Shown in pieces: positions 16,929 to 24,621 of a stretch of 33,723 nucleotides of DNA (positions are counted from its first letter, which is position 1; every line of letters begins with the position of its first letter). Source of the DNA: REEB509 sp049314555 (GTDB taxonomy: Bacteria > Pseudomonadota > Alphaproteobacteria > Caulobacterales > Aquidulcibacteraceae); contig JBMOEW010000035.1 in the NCBI GenBank assembly GCA_049314555.1, forward strand, positions 1-33,723. The letters are read 5' to 3'. A program made the translations under genes and the position numbers. Under the pieces are notes generated by a model, which was given only the letters and a program-made list of their open reading frames with translations, did not search any database and was not told where the DNA came from.

Positions 16929-17722
16929 GTGCACGTGTTGATCCATTGGCGGTGGTTGATCCGAGCGTCGACCTGGACGACGCTGTGGAAATCGGCCCGT
17001 TTTGTGTAATTGGCCCGCGGGTGCGGATTGGCCGCGGGACCGTCGTCGCCGCACACGTGGTGGTCAGCAGCGATACGGAGATTGGTGCCAACTGCGTGGT
17101 AAGCCCATTTGCGGCGCTGGGGGGGCCTCCGCAGGACCTGTCTTACAAGGGGGAGCATACAAAGCTCTACATCGCGGACGGCGTGGAGATCCGCGAACAC
17201 GTCACTATCCATCGCGGCACGGTTCGGTCTCGGGGGGAAACGCGGGTGGGTGCCGGTTGCTATCTGATGGCGAACAGCCATGTGGCGCATGACTGTATCG
17301 TCGGTGAAAAAGTGACGTTGTCGCACAATTGCGTTTTAGGTGGTCACGTTGTGGTGCAGGACGGTGCGATCATCGGCGGGCTTGCCGCCGTGCATCAGTT
17401 TACCCGCATCGGACGGGGTGCCTTTGTCGGGGGATTGGCGGCGGTGACAGAAGATGTCATCCCTTTTGGGATGGCGCTGGGCAACCACGCAGAGCTTGCC
17501 GGCCTTAATCTCGTTGGGCTTAAGCGGCGCGGATTTTCCAGGGACCAGATTCAACGCCTGCGCGCGGCTTACCGCGACCTATTCAAGGGGCCTGGGGTAT
17601 TTGAGGAGCGGCTGCAGAGTGTGAAGCGCACCCATGCCGAATGCCCTGAGGCGATGGAAATCGTCGCGTTTATTGAAGAGAACAGCAAGCGCACCCTTTG
17701 CATGCCTCGGCGCGACCGATGA
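16925..17722 (+). CDS. lpxA: UDP-N-acetylglucosamine O-acyltransferase
   Basis: A 265-residue trimeric left-handed beta-helix enzyme for the first lipid A step, moving a 3-hydroxyacyl group from ACP to the 3-OH of UDP-GlcNAc. Hexapeptide repeats fill the N-terminal two thirds. The catalytic histidine is H122 in HVAHDC (E. coli H125). The acyl-ruler position equivalent to E. coli G173 appears to be G170 (VGGLAAV), compatible with a long 3-hydroxyacyl chain; this is inferred by hand alignment. The C-terminal helical part begins around GLKRRGFSRDQIQRLRAAY. Start and stop both overlap neighbours as ATGA. Confidence 0.97.
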   Translation: MSARVDPLAVVDPSVDLDDAVEIGPFCVIGPRVRIGRGTVVAAHVVVSSDTEIGANCVVSPFAALGGPPQDLSYKGEHTKLYIADGVEIREHVTIHRGTVRSRGETRVGAGCYLMANSHVAHDCIVGEKVTLSHNCVLGGHVVVQDGAIIGGLAAVHQFTRIGRGAFVGGLAAVTEDVIPFGMALGNHAELAGLNLVGLKRRGFSRDQIQRLRAAYRDLFKGPGVFEERLQSVKRTHAECPEAMEIVAFIEENSKRTLCMPRRDR

Positions 17723-18576
17723 CGCGCGAGGTCCGAAAAGTTGGCATGATCGCAGGGTCTGGGGCCTTGCCAGTGGCGATCGCCCATGACCTGCGGCGGG
17801 CTGGAATGCCGCTATATATCGCCCGTATTTCAAGCCTCTCGGATCCAGCCTTGGAAGCGTTTGAGGGGGCTTCCTTTGGGCTTGGGGCTATTGGTGCGTT
17901 GTTTTCGGCGTTTCGTGGCGCTGGCTGCGATACCGTCGTTTACGCGGGCGTTGTGCGGCGGGCCGATCCGAGCACGCTGGATTTTGACGCCGAAGGGCTC
18001 GCGCTGTTGCCGAAGGTGCTGAGCGCCATGCGGGAGGGGGACGATGCCCTGCTGCGGGTGTTTGTGGAGGCGACGGAGGCGGCCGGATTCAAAGTGATTG
18101 GCGCGGATGAAGCCGCAGGCGGGCTGCTTGTGCGGGCCGGGGCCTACGGCATTCATGCACCACAGAGTTCGACGGTGAGCGATATTGCCCGCGGTGCGCA
18201 GGTCGCGGCGGCAATCGGGGCCTGGGATGTGGGGCAGGGCGTTGTTGTGTGTGATGGATTGGTGCTCGCTGTTGAAGCGCAAGAGGGCACCGATGCCATG
18301 CTGATGCGCGTGGCCGGTCTTCCAGAAGCGCTACGGGGGCGCGGCGACGCGCGGCGCGGGGTGTTGGTGAAGCGTCCAAAGCCAGCCCAGGAGCGCCGGA
18401 TCGATCTACCAACGATTGGGCTGCAGACGATTGAGAACGCGGCGGCTGCGGGCTTGATTGGAATTGCGGTGGAAGCCGGGGCGGCACTGTTTTTACAACA
18501 ACAAGACGCGATCGCGCGGGCCGATGCGCTTGGCCTGTTTGTCTTTGGGTTCGTGCCTGAGGATCGAGCCCGGTGA
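17719..18576 (+). CDS. lpxI: UDP-2,3-diacylglucosamine pyrophosphatase LpxI
   Basis: A 285-residue protein of the LpxI family (formerly DUF1009), which hydrolyses UDP-2,3-diacylglucosamine to lipid X and UMP, replacing LpxH in alphaproteobacteria. It begins with the family motif MIAGSGALPVAIA (10-22), and the C-terminal catalytic region has RRIDLPTIG, where D229 corresponds to the catalytic aspartate known in Caulobacter LpxI (D225). ATG 17719 overlaps the lpxA stop (ATGA); a TTG at 17698 is less likely. Location between lpxA and lpxB supports the assignment. Confidence 0.94.
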   Translation: MTREVRKVGMIAGSGALPVAIAHDLRRAGMPLYIARISSLSDPALEAFEGASFGLGAIGALFSAFRGAGCDTVVYAGVVRRADPSTLDFDAEGLALLPKVLSAMREGDDALLRVFVEATEAAGFKVIGADEAAGGLLVRAGAYGIHAPQSSTVSDIARGAQVAAAIGAWDVGQGVVVCDGLVLAVEAQEGTDAMLMRVAGLPEALRGRGDARRGVLVKRPKPAQERRIDLPTIGLQTIENAAAAGLIGIAVEAGAALFLQQQDAIARADALGLFVFGFVPEDRAR

Positions 18577-19757
18577 CGCCACAGGCATTGTCTGGCGGGG
18601 TGTATCTGGTGGCGGCTGAGGCCTCAGGTGATGCGCTCGGGGCGGATTTGGTTTTAGCTTTGCGTGCTCGGGCCCCACAAACACCGATTATGGGTGTTGG
18701 GGGGGCCATGTTGGCCGCAGTTGGTGTGGCGAGCGATGTCGATCTTTCTGGGCTTGCGGTGTTGGGGCTTGTGGATGGTCTGAGGGCCTATCCGCGCGTT
18801 GTGAAGGCTGCCGATGCGGTGTGTGCGGACATTGTCGCCAAGCGCCCCGCCGTCGTGGTTCTGATCGACTCTTGGGGTTTTATGCTGAGGGTCGCGCAGC
18901 GCGTCCGTGCGCAAGCCCCTGGGATCCGCCTTGTGAAGTACATCGGACCTCAAGTTTGGGCGACGCGCCCAGGGCGCGCAAAGACGCTTGCCGCGACAGT
19001 CGATCATTTGATCTGCATCTACGATGTGGAGCCGGCATATTACGCCCCCTTCGGGTTGGCGTGCACGGTGTGCGGACATCCCGCCATTGGGCGCCATCAG
19101 CCGGGGAATGGCGAGGCTTTCCGCGCGCGGTATGGCTTAGGGAGGCAAACGCGGCTTTTGGGGCTGGCTCCGGGCAGCCGTTCGAGTGAACTGAGGATGA
19201 CGGCGCCGGTGATCTGGGGGGCGGCCCGTTCGCTGATCCAGGCGCGACCGGATCTTCGCGCCTTTTGTGTTGCGGCACCTTCGGTGCGGGAGGGTGTTTT
19301 GGAGCAGGCGCGCACCTGTGGGTTTGAGGTCTTGGTGGTGGAAGACCCATCGGAGCGCAATGACGCCTTCGCCGCCGCAACTGCGATAATCGCAACATCG
19401 GGCACTGTCAGCACCGAAATCGCGCTGCAGCAAACACCGGTGGTGGTGGGGTATCGGCTGGGCTGGGTGACGTGGGCGCTGGCGCGGTTTTTCCTGTTCA
19501 AGTCACCCTACGCGTCGCTGGTGAACGTGGCGGCTCAGGCTGAGGTGATCCCTGAGTTCATTCAGACGCGGTGCACGCAAGAAAACCTTACAACGGCTGC
19601 GGCGCGCTTGCTCGACGATCCGGCGGCGCGGGCTTGCCAGATTAAAGCTCAATGTCTTGCTTTGGCCGCTATGGGCGAAGGCGGCCCCGCCGCGCAAGAC
19701 GTGGCGGCGGGGGTTGTCATGGAACAGCTCGCTATGGGCGCGCGTTCGCCGCGTTAG
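18573..19757 (+). CDS. lpxB: Lipid-A-disaccharide synthase
   Basis: A 394-residue GT-B glycosyltransferase (family GT19) joining lipid X and UDP-diacylglucosamine to form the lipid A disaccharide at the inner membrane. Motifs: AEASGD (15-20) near the start, IGPQVWATRPGRAKT, LLGLAPGSRSSEL in the nucleotide half, and TSGTVSTEIALQQTPVVVGY near the end. It starts with GTG at 18573, overlapping the lpxI stop as GTGA. It ends the plus-strand cluster. The stop lies in the first copy of a 14-bp tandem repeat shared with the end of gltA. Confidence 0.96.
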   Translation: MTPQALSGGVYLVAAEASGDALGADLVLALRARAPQTPIMGVGGAMLAAVGVASDVDLSGLAVLGLVDGLRAYPRVVKAADAVCADIVAKRPAVVVLIDSWGFMLRVAQRVRAQAPGIRLVKYIGPQVWATRPGRAKTLAATVDHLICIYDVEPAYYAPFGLACTVCGHPAIGRHQPGNGEAFRARYGLGRQTRLLGLAPGSRSSELRMTAPVIWGAARSLIQARPDLRAFCVAAPSVREGVLEQARTCGFEVLVVEDPSERNDAFAAATAIIATSGTVSTEIALQQTPVVVGYRLGWVTWALARFFLFKSPYASLVNVAAQAEVIPEFIQTRCTQENLTTAAARLLDDPAARACQIKAQCLALAAMGEGGPAAQDVAAGVVMEQLAMGARSPR

Positions 19758-19777
19758 CCGCGCCGCGTTAGCCGCGC
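19750..19777. repeat. 14-bp perfect tandem duplication at the lpxB/gltA convergent ends
   Basis: CGCGTTAGCCGCGC occurs twice in direct tandem (19750-19763 and 19764-19777). The first copy holds the lpxB stop TAG (19755-19757); the second holds the gltA stop (TTA at 19768-19770, read as TAA on the minus strand). No intrinsic terminator with a T run is visible between the genes. Confidence 0.9.
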
Positions 19778-21075
19778 GAGGCAATGCCTTTGTAATCGCG
19801 CTGCGCGGGGCCGGTGTAGACTTGGCGTGGCCGGCCAATCTTTTGCGATGAATCTTCCAGCATTTCGGTCCACTGAGAGATCCAGCCAACGGTCCGCGCC
19901 AGGGCAAACAGCACTGTGAACATGTCCGTTGGGAAGCCCATCGCTTTGAGAGTAATGCCGGAATAGAAGTCGATGTTGGGGTAAAGCTTGCGCTTCACAA
20001 AATACTCGTCGCTGAGGGCGATGCGTTCGAGTTCCATTGCGACCTTCAGCATCGGGTCTTCTTGGTTGCCAACTTCTTTGAGGACTTCATGGCAGAGCTT
20101 CTGCATGACCTTGGCGCGGGGGTCGTAGTTCTTATAGACGCGGTGACCAAAGCCCATCAGGCGAACATCAGAGTTGGGATCTTTCACCTGCTCGATGAAG
20201 GCCGGGATTTTGTCGACCGTGCCGATCTCATAAAGCATGTTGAGGGCCGCTTCGTTGGCACCACCATGGCTTGGCCCCCACAGGCAGGCAATGCCAGAGG
20301 CGATGCAGGCAAAGGGGTTGGCACCGGATGAGCCGGCCAGACGCACCGTCGAGGTGGAGGCATTTTGTTCGTGGTCGGCATGCAACGTGAAGAACACGTC
20401 CATCGCTCGGGCCAACACAGGATTGACCTGATACTCTTCCGCCGGCACCGCAAAACACATGCGCAGGAAGTTGGACGTATAGTCGAGATCGTTGCGCGGA
20501 TAGACGAAGGGTTGGCCGACCGAATACTTGTGGGCCATCGCCGCGATGGTTGGCATTTTGGCGATCAGGCGGTGGCTGGCAATGGTGCGGTGGACCGGGT
20601 CGTTGATGTCGGTGCTGTCGTGGTAGAATGCCGATAGCGCCCCAACCACGCCCACCATGATTGCCATGGGGTGAGCGTCACGCCGGAAGCCCTGAAAGAA
20701 GCGCTGCAGTTGTTCATGCACCATCGTATGGACGGTGATCGACCTGGAGAAGGCTTGCAGCTGCGCTGACGTCGGCAATTCCCCGTGCAGCAACAAATAG
20801 CAGACTTCGATGAAGCTGGACTGATTGGCCAGCTGATCGATTGGATAGCCGCGATACAACAGAATGCCTTCATCGCCGTCGATAAAGGTGATTTTGGATT
20901 CGCAGCTGGCAGTGGACGTAAAGCCTGGATCGTAGGTGAACATCCCGGTTTGGGCATACACTTTGCGGATGTCGATGACATCTGGACCAACCGAGCCGCC
21001 GTAAACGGGCATTTCGATGGAGCGACCTGCGACCGTCAGGGTGGCTGCATCCTTGGGCTTCATCGAGCTTTCCAT
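19768..21075 (-). CDS. gltA: Citrate synthase (type II)
   Basis: A 435-residue hexameric-type citrate synthase that condenses acetyl-CoA with oxaloacetate. Catalytic residues are visible as H270 (GPSHGGANEA), H311 (MGFGHRVYKNYDPRA) and D369 (NIDFYSGI), matching E. coli H264, H305 and D362. The N-terminal beta-sheet domain with GFTSTASCESKITFIDGDEG is typical of Gram-negative GltA. The ATG (21073-21075) follows GAGGTGAG on the minus strand. Only 27 bases separate it from gltX, so the two are probably co-transcribed. It runs toward lpxB with a 10-base gap. Confidence 0.97.
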   Translation of the reverse strand: MESSMKPKDAATLTVAGRSIEMPVYGGSVGPDVIDIRKVYAQTGMFTYDPGFTSTASCESKITFIDGDEGILLYRGYPIDQLANQSSFIEVCYLLLHGELPTSAQLQAFSRSITVHTMVHEQLQRFFQGFRRDAHPMAIMVGVVGALSAFYHDSTDINDPVHRTIASHRLIAKMPTIAAMAHKYSVGQPFVYPRNDLDYTSNFLRMCFAVPAEEYQVNPVLARAMDVFFTLHADHEQNASTSTVRLAGSSGANPFACIASGIACLWGPSHGGANEAALNMLYEIGTVDKIPAFIEQVKDPNSDVRLMGFGHRVYKNYDPRAKVMQKLCHEVLKEVGNQEDPMLKVAMELERIALSDEYFVKRKLYPNIDFYSGITLKAMGFPTDMFTVLFALARTVGWISQWTEMLEDSSQKIGRPRQVYTGPAQRDYKGIASRG

Positions 21076-21102
21076 GTTCTCACCTCTTGCTTTGCATCCT
21101 GC

Positions 21103-22596
21103 CTACGAACCCGCGGGGGCCTTTGCGGCCTGATCGCCCACGCGCGCGAGGCTTTCATTTCGCCCTAATACGTAAAGAATTTGGGCCAGTTCCGGGGCCG
21201 CTGCGCTGCCTGTCAGGGCAGTTCGCAAAGGGGGCCCGATTTTGCCCATGCCAACCCCTTCAGAGTTGGTAAAATCCTTTATAGTCTGCGCCAAAGTCAC
21301 CTCATCCCAGGCGGCGATAGACGACAGGCTGTCAAGTAACCTGTTAAGCCTTTCACGCGCTTCCTGGTTCATCATTCTCTCGCCGCGCTCGTCAAGGGCC
21401 AATGGACGCGCGAGGGCGATAAAGTCCGCCTGATCGGCAAACTCAACAATCGTTTTAGCTCTGGTGCGCAAGAATGGCGCTGCGATGAGCAGGCGATTGG
21501 AAAAGTCTTCGGTGGTAGGCCAGGGTGGGCGCATATCTGTGCGGCTTTGCGCCGCATCGCGGGCCAGGCCAACAAGGCGATTTGGGTCGGCTTGCTTGAT
21601 GAAATGCGCGTTGACGTGGGCCAGCTTGTCCAGGTCCAAGCGGGCCGGGGCTTTGCCAATCTGGTCAAGGCTGAACGCCTTGATCGCTTGGTCAGTCGTC
21701 AAGATGTCATCGTGGCCGGGGCTCCACCCCAATCGCATCAGATAAGACAGCAACGCCTCTGGCAAATAGCCAAGGTCTCGGTACGCCTGCACGGCAAGGG
21801 CCCCATGGCGCTTGGACAATTTGGCACCATCCTGGCCGTGGATCATCGGGATATGGGCGTAGGTTGGCCGCGTCCAGCCCATCGCATCAATGATGGGAAC
21901 TTGGCGGGCGGCGTTGGTGAGGTGGTCGTCGCCGCGGATCACATGGGTGACGCCCATGTCCTGGTCATCGACCACCACTGCAAGCATGTAGGTTGGCGTT
22001 GCGTCCGTGCGCAGAAGGATCAAATCGTCAAGTTCGCGCGCCGGGGTGCGGACCGTTCCTTGGACCTGATCGTCGATCACGATTTCACCGTCATCAGGCG
22101 CGCGCAGGCGCACCACATAAGGCGCGCTGGGGCTTGGTGGTTTGAGGCCATCGCGATAGGGGGAGCGAAACGCCGTTTGGGCCAAGGCAGCCTGCGCCTT
22201 GAGCGCGCTCCGTTCGGCCTCAGGAAGGCTGGTATCGCGGGCTGCTTCTGCCAGGCGCTGGGCGTTGGCGCGGCGCTCTTCCAGTTCTTGCGGGGTCACA
22301 TAGCACCGGAAAGCCGCGCCTTTGGCGATCAGGGCTTCGGCTGCTTCGCGATGGCGTTCAGCACGGGAAAACTGAAAAATCGGCGGCAGATCCGGGTTCA
22401 AGCCCAGCCACGCCATCCCGTCTAGAATGGCGTCAATGGCGGGCTTCGTGGAGCGCTCGCGATCAGTGTCTTCGATGCGCAAAAGAAAGGTTCCGCCCCC
22501 CCCACGCGCATATAGCCAATTGAATAATGCGGTGCGGGCACCGCCGATATGCAGGAAGCCGGTGGGTGAGGGGGCAAAACGCGTGACGATTTTCAT
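21103..22596 (-). CDS. gltX: Glutamate--tRNA ligase
   Basis: A 497-residue class I aminoacyl-tRNA synthetase charging tRNA-Glu. The HIGH-type motif is HIGG (16-19) in FAPSPTGFLHIGGARTALFN, and the KMSKS-type motif is KLSKR (259-263). The C-terminal helical anticodon-binding domain follows. A charged insertion at about 105-155 is seen in many alphaproteobacterial GltX proteins. The frame is open further upstream, but family similarity starts at MKIVTRFAPSPTG, so I set the start at 22596; no clear ribosome binding site precedes it. Alphaproteobacteria often carry two gltX paralogs of differing tRNA specificity, which cannot be resolved here. Confidence 0.95.
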   Translation of the reverse strand: MKIVTRFAPSPTGFLHIGGARTALFNWLYARGGGGTFLLRIEDTDRERSTKPAIDAILDGMAWLGLNPDLPPIFQFSRAERHREAAEALIAKGAAFRCYVTPQELEERRANAQRLAEAARDTSLPEAERSALKAQAALAQTAFRSPYRDGLKPPSPSAPYVVRLRAPDDGEIVIDDQVQGTVRTPARELDDLILLRTDATPTYMLAVVVDDQDMGVTHVIRGDDHLTNAARQVPIIDAMGWTRPTYAHIPMIHGQDGAKLSKRHGALAVQAYRDLGYLPEALLSYLMRLGWSPGHDDILTTDQAIKAFSLDQIGKAPARLDLDKLAHVNAHFIKQADPNRLVGLARDAAQSRTDMRPPWPTTEDFSNRLLIAAPFLRTRAKTIVEFADQADFIALARPLALDERGERMMNQEARERLNRLLDSLSSIAAWDEVTLAQTIKDFTNSEGVGMGKIGPPLRTALTGSAAAPELAQILYVLGRNESLARVGDQAAKAPAGS

Positions 22597-22642
22597 TTTG
22601 AGGCGAGCGCTGCTGGTCGGGTTGGTCGATGGGGCTGCATAG

Positions 22643-23059
22643 CATGGGCTTAAACGCGCGTCGCCTTCCGCACACGGCCCTACGGCAGGCGAGGGATCGG
22701 CCGGTGTGTTGATCCGAGGGGCGCGGAGCGAGCGCGGCGAGGCGGAATGGGCGTGGGTTGGACCTTCTGCACCGGACCGCTTCACCCGCGAGCGGATGGC
22801 AGCGCTGGCTGGCATCGTCCCAGCCCGCAGCGCGCAAATCCCATTTTCGGGCCCGTGCGAGCCAGCGGCCTGTCTTGACGCAATGCCCCGCTCGGTTTGG
22901 CGGTTGTTGGCTGACGACCCGCTTGGCACAGGTGCAGGAGGCGTGGGCGTCGTTGTACGTCGCACGCCCCTTGGCCGGTTGATCTTGGAACGCCAGACAT
23001 CGTGCGGGCAAACTCATCCCTGGTTGGTGGCGTGTACGGCGTCGGGCGGACCCGACTAA
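22643..23059 (+). pseudogene. Open frame resembling a ComEC C-terminal remnant
   Basis: The 459-bp interval between gltX and lexA has no intact gene. This plus frame is open from just after a TAG at 22640 to TAA 23057-23059 and looks coding by codon choice. Its product has patterns I associate with the end of the ComEC/Rec2 DNA-uptake channel: AGVLIRGARS, then PDRFTRERMAALAG, a two-cysteine segment GPCEPAACLDA, and a GQTHPW ending. Related genomes carry comEC here, divergent from gltX and convergent with lexA, and this frame's stop overlaps the lexA stop. The membrane and metallo-beta-lactamase parts would be gone. In-frame starts are GTG 22706 or ATG 22796. It could instead be an unrelated small gene. 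Confidence 0.4.
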
Positions 23060-23748
23060 GGGTAACGACGCACCAAGGACACCAATCGTCCCTGGACCTG
23101 AACACGGTCCGGTCCAAAAATGCGCGTCTCATAGGCCGGGTTTGCCGCTTCAAGGGCAATTGAGCCGCCGCGGCGCCGGAAGCGTTTGAGGGTTGCTTCT
23201 TCGCTGTCGATCAACGCGACGACAATATCGCCATTTTCGGCGGTTTCGGTGCGCTTGAGAATGACGATATCGCCGTCGAGGATGCCGGCATCAATCATGG
23301 AGTCTCCCTGCACCTGAAGGGCGAAATGCGCGCCTGCGCCCAACATGTCTTGGGTGGCTGAGACGCGACCGACCTCGTTTTGAATGGCAGCGATTGCAAC
23401 GCCGGCCGCGATCTTACCCATGATCGGGATGCTCAGAGCGTCGAGGCTATCCATGCCGCGGTCTTGGCTGTTTGCGCTGACAACGGTGGGTTTGAATGCT
23501 CCGCGGCCTCGGGGAGGGGCGGCAGGAGCCACAGCCTCTGGCAGTTTGAGTACTTCTAGCGCTCTTGCGCGGTGGGGCAGGCGCCGGAGAAATCCGCGCT
23601 CTTCAAGCGCAGTGATCAAGCGGTGAATGCCTGACTTGGAGGCCAAGTCTAAGGCTTCCTTCATCTCATCAAAGGAGGGCGACACGCCGGTTTCCTTCAA
23701 CCGCTGATGGATGAAAAGGAGCAATTCCTTTTGTTTCGCGGTCAACAT
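23056..23748 (-). CDS. lexA: SOS regulator LexA
   Basis: A 230-residue repressor-protease. The N-terminal winged helix (1-70) starts MLTAKQKELLLFIHQRL and contains SPSFDEMKEALDLASKSGIH. A Pro/Ala-rich linker follows. The self-cleavage site is A115-G116 (IAAGVAI), with catalytic S150 (GDSM) and K188 (ATLKRF), so RecA-stimulated autocleavage should be intact. ATG 23748 has GGAGG eight bases upstream; a longer frame to 23778 lacks such a site. The promoter carries the alphaproteobacterial operator (see 23808-23836). Its stop overlaps that of the opposing comEC-like frame. Confidence 0.96.
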   Translation of the reverse strand: MLTAKQKELLLFIHQRLKETGVSPSFDEMKEALDLASKSGIHRLITALEERGFLRRLPHRARALEVLKLPEAVAPAAPPRGRGAFKPTVVSANSQDRGMDSLDALSIPIMGKIAAGVAIAAIQNEVGRVSATQDMLGAGAHFALQVQGDSMIDAGILDGDIVILKRTETAENGDIVVALIDSEEATLKRFRRRGGSIALEAANPAYETRIFGPDRVQVQGRLVSLVRRYP

Positions 23749-23807
23749 GGGTTCACGCCTCCAGATCAGCTTTTGCAAGAGCCGATTAAGATCAAATGGT
23801 GAACGAT

Positions 23808-23836
23808 GTTCTAATTGTGTTCCGGTTGTTCGTCAA
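23808..23836 (-). promoter_or_regulatory. lexA promoter with overlapping SOS operator
   Basis: On the minus strand TTGACG (23831-23836) and TAGAAC (23808-23813) are spaced by exactly 17 bases, a good sigma-70-type promoter pointing at lexA. The alphaproteobacterial SOS box GTTC-N7-GTTC is present at 23808-23822 (GTTC, taattgt, GTTC on the plus strand) and covers the -10 element and part of the spacer. LexA bound there should block its own transcription. The -35 element overlaps the trpC stop codon, so lexA can be expressed apart from the trp genes. Confidence 0.85.
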
Positions 23837-24621
23837 GCGAGCCGACCGCGCAAGGCCCGCAAGGCTTGGGCCGGATCTGGTTGGCGCATCAGCGATTCGC
23901 CGACGAGGAAGGCGCTCGCGCCAACCGCCGTCAAACGAGCGATGTCGGACGGATTAGCAATCCCAGATTCGGCGACGAGACAAGCGCCTGGTCGGATAAG
24001 GGAGGCAAGGCTCTCGGTGGTTTTCAGATCGGTCTCGAAGGTGCGCAGATTGCGGTTGTTCACGCCGATCAGGCGCGCACCCAGCGCATTTGCCCGGTGC
24101 ACTTCCGGTTCGTCATGGGTTTCGACCAGGACGTCCATACCAAGGGCGGTTGCGGTTTCATAAAGGTCTTGCGCTTGCAGGTCTGAGACGGCGTCCATGA
24201 TGATCAAGATGGCATCGGCACCATGCGCGCGCGATTCCAGGGCCTGCAAGGGATCGATCATGAAGTCCTTGCGCAGGCAGGGCAGCGTGCAGGCAGTGCG
24301 CGCGGCCACAAGGTGATCAAGAGATCCGTGAAACCCGGGGCCGTCGGTCAGAACGGAAAGGCAAGCAGCGCCCCCCAATTGATACGATTTGGCATGGGCG
24401 CTGGGGTCGAAATCGGTACGGATCAAGCCTTTGGACGGGCTTGCCTTTTTGATTTCCGCGATGATCGCGGGGGCCGGGCTTAGGCGCAAAGCTTCAGCAA
24501 AGCCGCGCGGGGCAGAAGCTGATGCGGCCTTAGCTTGAAGGGCTCCAAGGTCGCTCGCCTTGAGGGCGGCGACTTCGTCTTGTTTGTACGCGATGATGTG
24601 TTGCAGGACGTCAGCTGCCAT
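23833..24621 (-). CDS. trpC: Indole-3-glycerol phosphate synthase
   Basis: A 262-residue TIM-barrel enzyme converting CdRP to indole-3-glycerol phosphate in tryptophan synthesis. Catalytic motifs: AEIKKASPSKG (E56, K58), CLRKDF (K118), DVLVETHDE, IGVNNRNLRTFE and VAESGI. It is monofunctional; no TrpF domain is fused. The start ATG lies inside the last codons of trpD (11-base overlap). The last bases contain the -35 element of lexA. Confidence 0.96.
   Translation of the reverse strand: MAADVLQHIIAYKQDEVAALKASDLGALQAKAASASAPRGFAEALRLSPAPAIIAEIKKASPSKGLIRTDFDPSAHAKSYQLGGAACLSVLTDGPGFHGSLDHLVAARTACTLPCLRKDFMIDPLQALESRAHGADAILIIMDAVSDLQAQDLYETATALGMDVLVETHDEPEVHRANALGARLIGVNNRNLRTFETDLKTTESLASLIRPGACLVAESGIANPSDIARLTAVGASAFLVGESLMRQPDPAQALRALRGRLA

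Noticed and set aside
21547..22425. 292-codon plus-strand frame opposite gltX
   Set aside because: It lies inside the conserved catalytic region of gltX and has no recognisable domain.
22597..22965. N-terminal extension of gltX by 123 residues
   Set aside because: The frame is open but the extension has no similarity to GltX, lies before the conserved MKIVTRFAPSPTG start and runs antisense to the comEC-like frame.
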